Shown here: positions 40,979-44,914 of the stretch, in pieces
Layout: each line of letters starts with the position of its first letter
Position numbering within the stretch: position 1 is the first letter of the stretch
Assembly (NCBI GenBank): GCA_944385545.1
Contig: CALWXQ010000008.1
Coordinates: 1-44,914 of the forward strand
Source of the DNA: an uncultured Oscillospiraceae bacterium
GTDB taxonomy: Bacteria; Bacillota; Clostridia; Oscillospirales; Oscillospiraceae
DNA length: 44,914 nucleotides
Reading direction: 5' to 3'
Notes under the pieces: model-generated
The model's database searches: none
What the model was told of the DNA's origin: nothing
What the model saw: the letters and a program-made list of their open reading frames with translations, nothing else
Program-made: the position numbers and the translations under genes

Positions 40979-41599
40979 CTATTGGGAAGACTCCATCTCC
41001 TCCCGGAGCCTGCTCAGCAGCAGAGCCTTGGCGAAGTACATGGTTTCGTAGCGAATGTACATCAGGGCGTTCTCATCCCACAAAAAGCGCAGGTTCGGCG
41101 GGAATTCCTCGTCTCCCAGCCACAGCTGCACAGCCACGGGCAGCCCGTCAAACAGCTCTATGGCGTAGGCGATGTCCCCCACTGCCAGCGCAATGCCGCC
41201 CAGGGCGATGCATGCCGCCCGGAAAGCCGGGGCATGCTCCTGGAAATACGCCGCCCAGGGATCCGTCCCTTCCAGCAGCTCCTGGTGAAACATCAGGCCG
41301 AAGGCGTTCATGTTCTTCCACCGGCGGGCAAGATGCCGGTCTTCCCGGCAGTCGCAGACCAGATCCAGCAGGGTCATCACCTCCGGATGGCTGTTGGCGT
41401 CCAGCCACTGCCCCCGGTGATTGCGGGACAGATCCCCGGTGTGACGATCCAGCCGGTAGGTCTCCCGGAGCATGGGAATATACAGATGATCCCGGTCGGC
41501 CTCCAGGCGGAGCTTTCGAATCAGGACATCCTGGTCGTAGGTCAGGAAGGTTCTCTTGGCCTGCCGGGTTTGCAGAAGATAATTGTCGGGTCTTTCCAT
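40979..41599 (-). CDS. DUF3786-like protein
   Basis: A 206-aa soluble protein. The C-terminal motif VQLWLGDEEFPPNLRFLWDE with RYETMYFAKALLL matches DUF3786, a family in anaerobes, sometimes tied to metal or corrinoid metabolism; its function is not known. The N-terminal part (MERPDNYLLQTRQAKRTFLT) lacks the Cys-rich domain found in some members. The isc regulator lies 67 bp upstream on the same strand; read-through is possible. Confidence 0.75.
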   Translation of the reverse strand: MERPDNYLLQTRQAKRTFLTYDQDVLIRKLRLEADRDHLYIPMLRETYRLDRHTGDLSRNHRGQWLDANSHPEVMTLLDLVCDCREDRHLARRWKNMNAFGLMFHQELLEGTDPWAAYFQEHAPAFRAACIALGGIALAVGDIAYAIELFDGLPVAVQLWLGDEEFPPNLRFLWDENALMYIRYETMYFAKALLLSRLREEMESSQ

Positions 41600-41666
41600 A
41601 GGCGCCTCCGGAAGAGAAAAGGATCCCCCACCCGGGCTTCGGAAACGGGGGATAAGTAAGCACGCG

Positions 41667-42077
41667 TTATTTGGCTTCCTTCAATAGATCGGCAATGGTG
41701 ATGCCTTCGAAGAAATCGTCGATCATTTTATCCAGCTTGTCCCACATAGGCTTCGCCTGGCAGCATTCCGACCGGGAGCAGGCGGCGGCCCCCTGGCTGG
41801 TGCAGGAGACGGCGGCAAGACCGCCTTCCGTCAGCTTGAGTATGCTGCCGACGGTGTAGTCCTCCGGACTGCGATTGAGCCGGTAGCCGCCGCCCTTGCC
41901 GTGGACGGCGTCTACGAATCCCCCCTTGGACAAGGTAGTCATAATGGATTCCAGATATTTCTGGGAAATGCCTTCCTGCTCGGCGATCTCCTTCAGGGGG
42001 ATGTAATCCTCCCCGCCCCGCTGGGCAAAATGCACCATCACCCGCAGGGCGTAGCGGCCTTTGGTAGATACGATCAT
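41667..42077 (-). CDS. Rrf2-family regulator, IscR-like
   Basis: A 136-aa winged-helix regulator: MIVSTKGRYALRVMVHFAQR, then KEIAEQEGISQKYLESIM (recognition helix). Cysteines 92, 100, 105 and 106 (SCTSQGAAACSRSECC) match the IscR [2Fe-2S] ligand region. It is likely to sense Fe-S status and repress the isc operon. It lies last in the operon, not first as in E. coli, and starts 5 bp after the iscU stop without a good ribosome site, so it depends on coupling to iscU. Confidence 0.9.
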   Translation of the reverse strand: MIVSTKGRYALRVMVHFAQRGGEDYIPLKEIAEQEGISQKYLESIMTTLSKGGFVDAVHGKGGGYRLNRSPEDYTVGSILKLTEGGLAAVSCTSQGAAACSRSECCQAKPMWDKLDKMIDDFFEGITIADLLKEAK

Positions 42078-42082
42078 AGTGG

Positions 42083-42511
42083 TTACTGGCAGTGAGCGCA
42101 GTGCTCACAATCCGGGAAGTCCTTGGCGTCGTAGGGGAGCCCGTTGCGGTCGTAATAGTCCTTCAGAGCGTTCTTAATGGCTTCCTCCGCAAGAACGGAG
42201 CAGTGGAGCTTGTGAGCGGGCAGACCGTCCAGGGCCTCGGCCACCGCTTTGTTGGTCAGGGCCATAGCCTCGTGGATGGACTTGCCCTTAATCATTTCCG
42301 TGGCCATGGAGGAGGAGGCGATGGCGGAGCCGCAGCCGAAGGTTTCGAACTTCACGTCCGCGATCACGTCGTTATCAATTTTCAGATAGATCTTCATAAT
42401 GTCGCCGCACTTGGCGTTGCCCACTTCGCCAACGCCGTCGGCGTTCTCGATGACGCCCACATTTCTCGGATGCATAAAATGGTCCATGACCTTTTCGCTG
42501 TACAGTGCCAT
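42083..42511 (-). CDS. iscU: Fe-S cluster scaffold IscU/NifU-N type
   Basis: A 142-aa scaffold on which Fe-S clusters are built. The ligands C35 and D37 (NAKCGDIM), C60 (FGCGSAIASS) and C104 (LHCSVLAEEAI) are present. The tail DFPDCEHCAHCQ adds a short Cys/His-rich end that many IscU proteins lack. It follows iscS by 21 bp. Confidence 0.94.
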   Translation of the reverse strand: MALYSEKVMDHFMHPRNVGVIENADGVGEVGNAKCGDIMKIYLKIDNDVIADVKFETFGCGSAIASSSMATEMIKGKSIHEAMALTNKAVAEALDGLPAHKLHCSVLAEEAIKNALKDYYDRNGLPYDAKDFPDCEHCAHCQ

Positions 42512-42532
42512 AGATATTGACTCCTTTATGAT

Positions 42533-43720
42533 TTACAGAATATATTGCCGTTTGCCGGTTTGCAGATCCCGCCAGACCGGGGAGATGCCGCGCAGATAGG
42601 CCACCACCTCCGGGACGACCTTGAGAATGTGGTCGATTTCCTCGTCGGTGTTGTATTCGCTCAGGGACAGGCGCAGAGAGCCGTGGGCCACGTCGTGAAT
42701 CCGACCGATGGCCAGCAGCACATGGCTGGGATCCAGGGAGCCGGAGGTGCAGGCGGAGCCGGAGGAAGCGCAGATCCCATGGGCGTCCAGCAGCAGAAGC
42801 AGGCTCTCGCCCTCGATGCCCTCAAAGCAGAAGCTGACGTTGCCGGGGAGGCGGTTGTGCGGATCGCCGTTCAGGGCGCTGTGGGGAATCTGGGAGAGAC
42901 CGTTGATGAGCTTGTCCCGCAGGGCGGCCACATGGGCCATATTCTTGTCCATATTCCGGCAGGATTCTTCCAGGGCCGCGGCCATGCCGCAGATACCGGC
43001 CATGTTTTCCGTACCGGCCCGCTTGCCCCGCTCCTGGGCACCGCCTTCGATGACGTTGACCAGAGGGAAGCCCCGGCGGACATACAGAGCGCCTACGCCC
43101 TTGGGGCCGTGGAACTTATGGCCGGAGAGGCTGAGCATGTCGATGTTCTGCTCTTTGACGTTGATGTGCAGATGGCCCACCGCCTGAACCGCGTCGGTGT
43201 GGAAGGGGACGCCCGCTTCCTTGCAGATGGCGCCAATCTGGGCAATGGGCAGCACGGAACCAATCTCGTTGTTGGCGTACATGACGGTCACCAGGCAGGT
43301 GTCGGGACGAATGGCTTCGGCCACCTGCCGGGCGGAGACGGTATGCCCCTGCTTCACGTCCAGATAGGTGACTTCAAAGCCCTCCCGCTCCAGCTTTTGC
43401 AGGGTGTGCAGCACCGCGTGATGCTCAAACGCGGTGGAGATGATGTGCTTTTTGTTCTTCCGGGCGCCGTAGCGGGCGGCGGAGAGAATGGCCTGGTTGT
43501 CCGCCTCGCTGCCGCCGGAGGTGAAGATGATCTCCCGGGGTTCACAGCCCAGGCACTTGGCAACTGTGGCCCGGGCGGCGTCCAGAGCTTCCTTGGCCTC
43601 CTGGCCGACGCTGTGCAGGGAGGAGGGGTTGCCGTAGACGGTTTGGAAATAGGGCAGCATGGCGTCAATGGCCGTCTGGCTCATGGCGGTGGTGGCTGCG
43701 TTGTCCGCATAAACACGCAT
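42533..43720 (-). CDS. iscS: Cysteine desulfurase IscS/NifS type
   Basis: A 395-aa PLP enzyme that takes sulfur from cysteine for Fe-S clusters. H101 and D176 contact the cofactor, K202 in SGHKFHGPKG is the Schiff-base lysine, and the active-site Cys lies in the SSGSACTSGSLDPS loop near residue 325. The start, ATG 43720, has AGGAGG upstream; the longer frame does not. It is the first gene of the isc operon. Confidence 0.95.
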   Translation of the reverse strand: MRVYADNAATTAMSQTAIDAMLPYFQTVYGNPSSLHSVGQEAKEALDAARATVAKCLGCEPREIIFTSGGSEADNQAILSAARYGARKNKKHIISTAFEHHAVLHTLQKLEREGFEVTYLDVKQGHTVSARQVAEAIRPDTCLVTVMYANNEIGSVLPIAQIGAICKEAGVPFHTDAVQAVGHLHINVKEQNIDMLSLSGHKFHGPKGVGALYVRRGFPLVNVIEGGAQERGKRAGTENMAGICGMAAALEESCRNMDKNMAHVAALRDKLINGLSQIPHSALNGDPHNRLPGNVSFCFEGIEGESLLLLLDAHGICASSGSACTSGSLDPSHVLLAIGRIHDVAHGSLRLSLSEYNTDEEIDHILKVVPEVVAYLRGISPVWRDLQTGKRQYIL

Positions 43721-43742
43721 ATTGGAAAAACCTCCTGTGGTA

Positions 43743-43800
43743 TTACCTAGTAATTCTGTAGGTAAGAATACCATTATTTGCCCACTTTGTCAATAGGTAA
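43743..43800 (-). promoter_or_regulatory. Promoter and Rrf2-type operator of the isc operon
   Basis: On the minus strand, TTGACA (43788-43793) and TATTCT (43765-43770) are 17 bp apart. TTACCTA-N9-TAGGTAA (43743-43765) is a 23-bp inverted repeat over the start site, and a third TAGGTAA half-site lies at 43794-43800 beside the -35. This is where the Rrf2 regulator is expected to bind. Confidence 0.7.
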
Positions 43801-44063
43801 TTAGCGGCCCAACAACCATTTTTCCATTGCCCTTTCCGGCAATGGGAGCCGGGCGCGTTTTCTGCTGCGATAATCGGCGTGTCCCCGGAAAACCTTGGTT
43901 CCGGGGACGCGGGAAAAAAATGAATTTGTTGATATATAATAAGGTTCAGACAGTTAAAAATTCCCCAAAGTCCCAGACCGTTCCTCAGTTTTCGACTTTT
44001 TCAGCGGTTACATTCCGCTGCCTGGGTCATATTAAGAGGGCAGAGAAAAAGGAGGGCTGAATT
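43801..44063 (+). promoter_or_regulatory. Region before spoIVB with a sigma-G/F-like -10 element
   Basis: No gene here. A hairpin GTCCCCGGAA/TTCCGGGGAC lies at 43881-43908. CATATTA at 44028-44034 matches the -10 consensus of forespore sigma factors (CATWHTA); the -35 at the right distance is poor. GGAGGG is the ribosome site of spoIVB. Confidence 0.4.
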
Positions 44064-44914
44064 ATGAAACGACGGATACAGGCTATCGTTTTTTCGATGG
44101 TTCTTTTTACCATGCTGCCCTGTCATGCGGAGGCGGCGGAGCTATTGATCCCGGTGGGAAAGATCGTAGGATTGCAGCTGCGGGACGACACCCTGACGGT
44201 GGCGGCCTATGACGATACCCTTGGCGGCTGCGCCAAAGCGGCCGGCGTAAAGATCGGGGATGAATTGGTTGAAATCGACGGATCCGCAGTCACCTGCGCC
44301 GAAGATGTGCGCCAGGCTCTGAGCACAGCGGGAGAGCAGGTGGAGCTGACGGTGCGCCGGGGCGGGAAGCTGTGCCGGCTGCGTCTGACGCCGGAGCAGA
44401 CGGATCAGGGGCCGCGGATGGGGATCTATCTGCGCCAGGGCATTGCGGGCATCGGAACGGTGACTTTTTACGATCCCCAAACGGGAGCCTTCGGCGCCTT
44501 GGGCCACGGGGTCAGCAACGCCAAGGGGGTACTTTTGAACATGTCCCGGGGCAATGCCTATGATGCCGGCGTGCTGTCTGTGAAGCGGGGCAAATGCGGC
44601 GATCCCGGCCAGCTCAAGGGCAGCGCCGACCCGGAGCGGATCTGCGGCACCCTGCTGCGTAATACGCCTCAAGGGGTTTTCGGCGTGAGCAAGCAGGGCT
44701 GGAAAGGGGAGCCGGTTCCTACGGCCTCCTACGACCAGATCCGCGCCGGGGAAGCGGTTATCCGGTGCACCGTAACGTCTGACGCGGTTCAGGAGTATTC
44801 TGTGGAAATTTTGAAAATATATCCGGCGGAACGCCGGGACAGCCGGAATTTTCTCCTGCGGGTGACGGATCCGGAACTGCTGCAGGCTACCGGCGGCATC
44901 GTTCAGGGTATGTC
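44064..44914 (+). CDS. spoIVB: SpoIVB-type serine peptidase, 3' end cut by the window edge
   Basis: The first ~283 residues of a sporulation signalling protease. N-terminal signal MKRRIQAIVFSMVLFTMLPC; a PDZ domain at about 30-115 (AAGVKIGDELVEIDGSAV); then the S55 peptidase domain with the catalytic His in GALGHGVSN. The frame is open at the edge and ends in GGIVQGM, just before the usual Gly-Met-Ser-Gly active site. In spore formers SpoIVB crosses from the forespore and starts sigma-K activation. Confidence 0.9.
   Translation, partial: MKRRIQAIVFSMVLFTMLPCHAEAAELLIPVGKIVGLQLRDDTLTVAAYDDTLGGCAKAAGVKIGDELVEIDGSAVTCAEDVRQALSTAGEQVELTVRRGGKLCRLRLTPEQTDQGPRMGIYLRQGIAGIGTVTFYDPQTGAFGALGHGVSNAKGVLLNMSRGNAYDAGVLSVKRGKCGDPGQLKGSADPERICGTLLRNTPQGVFGVSKQGWKGEPVPTASYDQIRAGEAVIRCTVTSDAVQEYSVEILKIYPAERRDSRNFLLRVTDPELLQATGGIVQGM

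Overview
The window looks like chromosomal DNA of a spore-forming, probably gut-living Clostridia bacterium of the Oscillospiraceae/Ruminococcaceae kind. The grounds are strong AGGAGG-type ribosome binding sites, sigma-A promoters with 16-18 bp spacers, the start of spoIVB at the right edge, an Rrf2-controlled isc operon, a YesN/YesL/LplABC-type sugar locus and a THF riboswitch on a FolT transporter. Genus is inferred from gene style only.

Two parts differ sharply. Positions 1-15.5 kb are accessory: lower GC, long AT-rich gaps, many unrecognised genes, palindromes and candidate small RNAs. They hold an Xre-type regulator and a type I restriction-modification operon with a small unknown gene inside it (hsdR-orf82-hsdM-hsdS); an unknown 123-aa protein; a candidate ~105-nt small RNA on the minus strand; an unknown 303-aa protein with a DUF2188 partner; a minus-strand operon of two calcineurin-like phosphoesterases and two unknowns; a Phd/Doc toxin-antitoxin pair with its operator; a DUF6809/TnpV pair of mobile-element type; an HD-family dGTPase with a coiled-coil insertion; and a second candidate small RNA. 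This reads as a defence/mobile island whose right edge lies just downstream of ppdK.

From 15.5 kb on the DNA is high-GC core-like sequence: ppdK; folT under a THF riboswitch; a ParB/Noc-family gene; manA with a ROK sugar kinase; a regulator with a degenerate receiver domain; a YesL-like membrane protein; a GH20 hexosaminidase; an LplB/LplC/solute-binding-protein transporter without its own ATPase; GH130 phosphorylase, GH38 alpha-mannosidase and GH3 glycosidase; a TIM-barrel-like protein of unknown function; an M42 peptidase; galE; a DUF3786 protein; iscS-iscU-rrf2; and the start of spoIVB.

The block from manA to the GH3 gene makes sense as one pathway: import of mannose- and GlcNAc-containing oligosaccharides (N-glycan fragments are the best guess), trimming by GH20 and GH38, phosphorolysis by GH130, then phosphorylation of the freed hexose by the ROK kinase and isomerisation by ManA. 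Two inverted 171-bp copies of one non-coding, terminal-inverted-repeat element sit at the manA 3' end and between the binding-protein and GH130 genes. No rRNA, tRNA, CRISPR array or integrase gene was seen.
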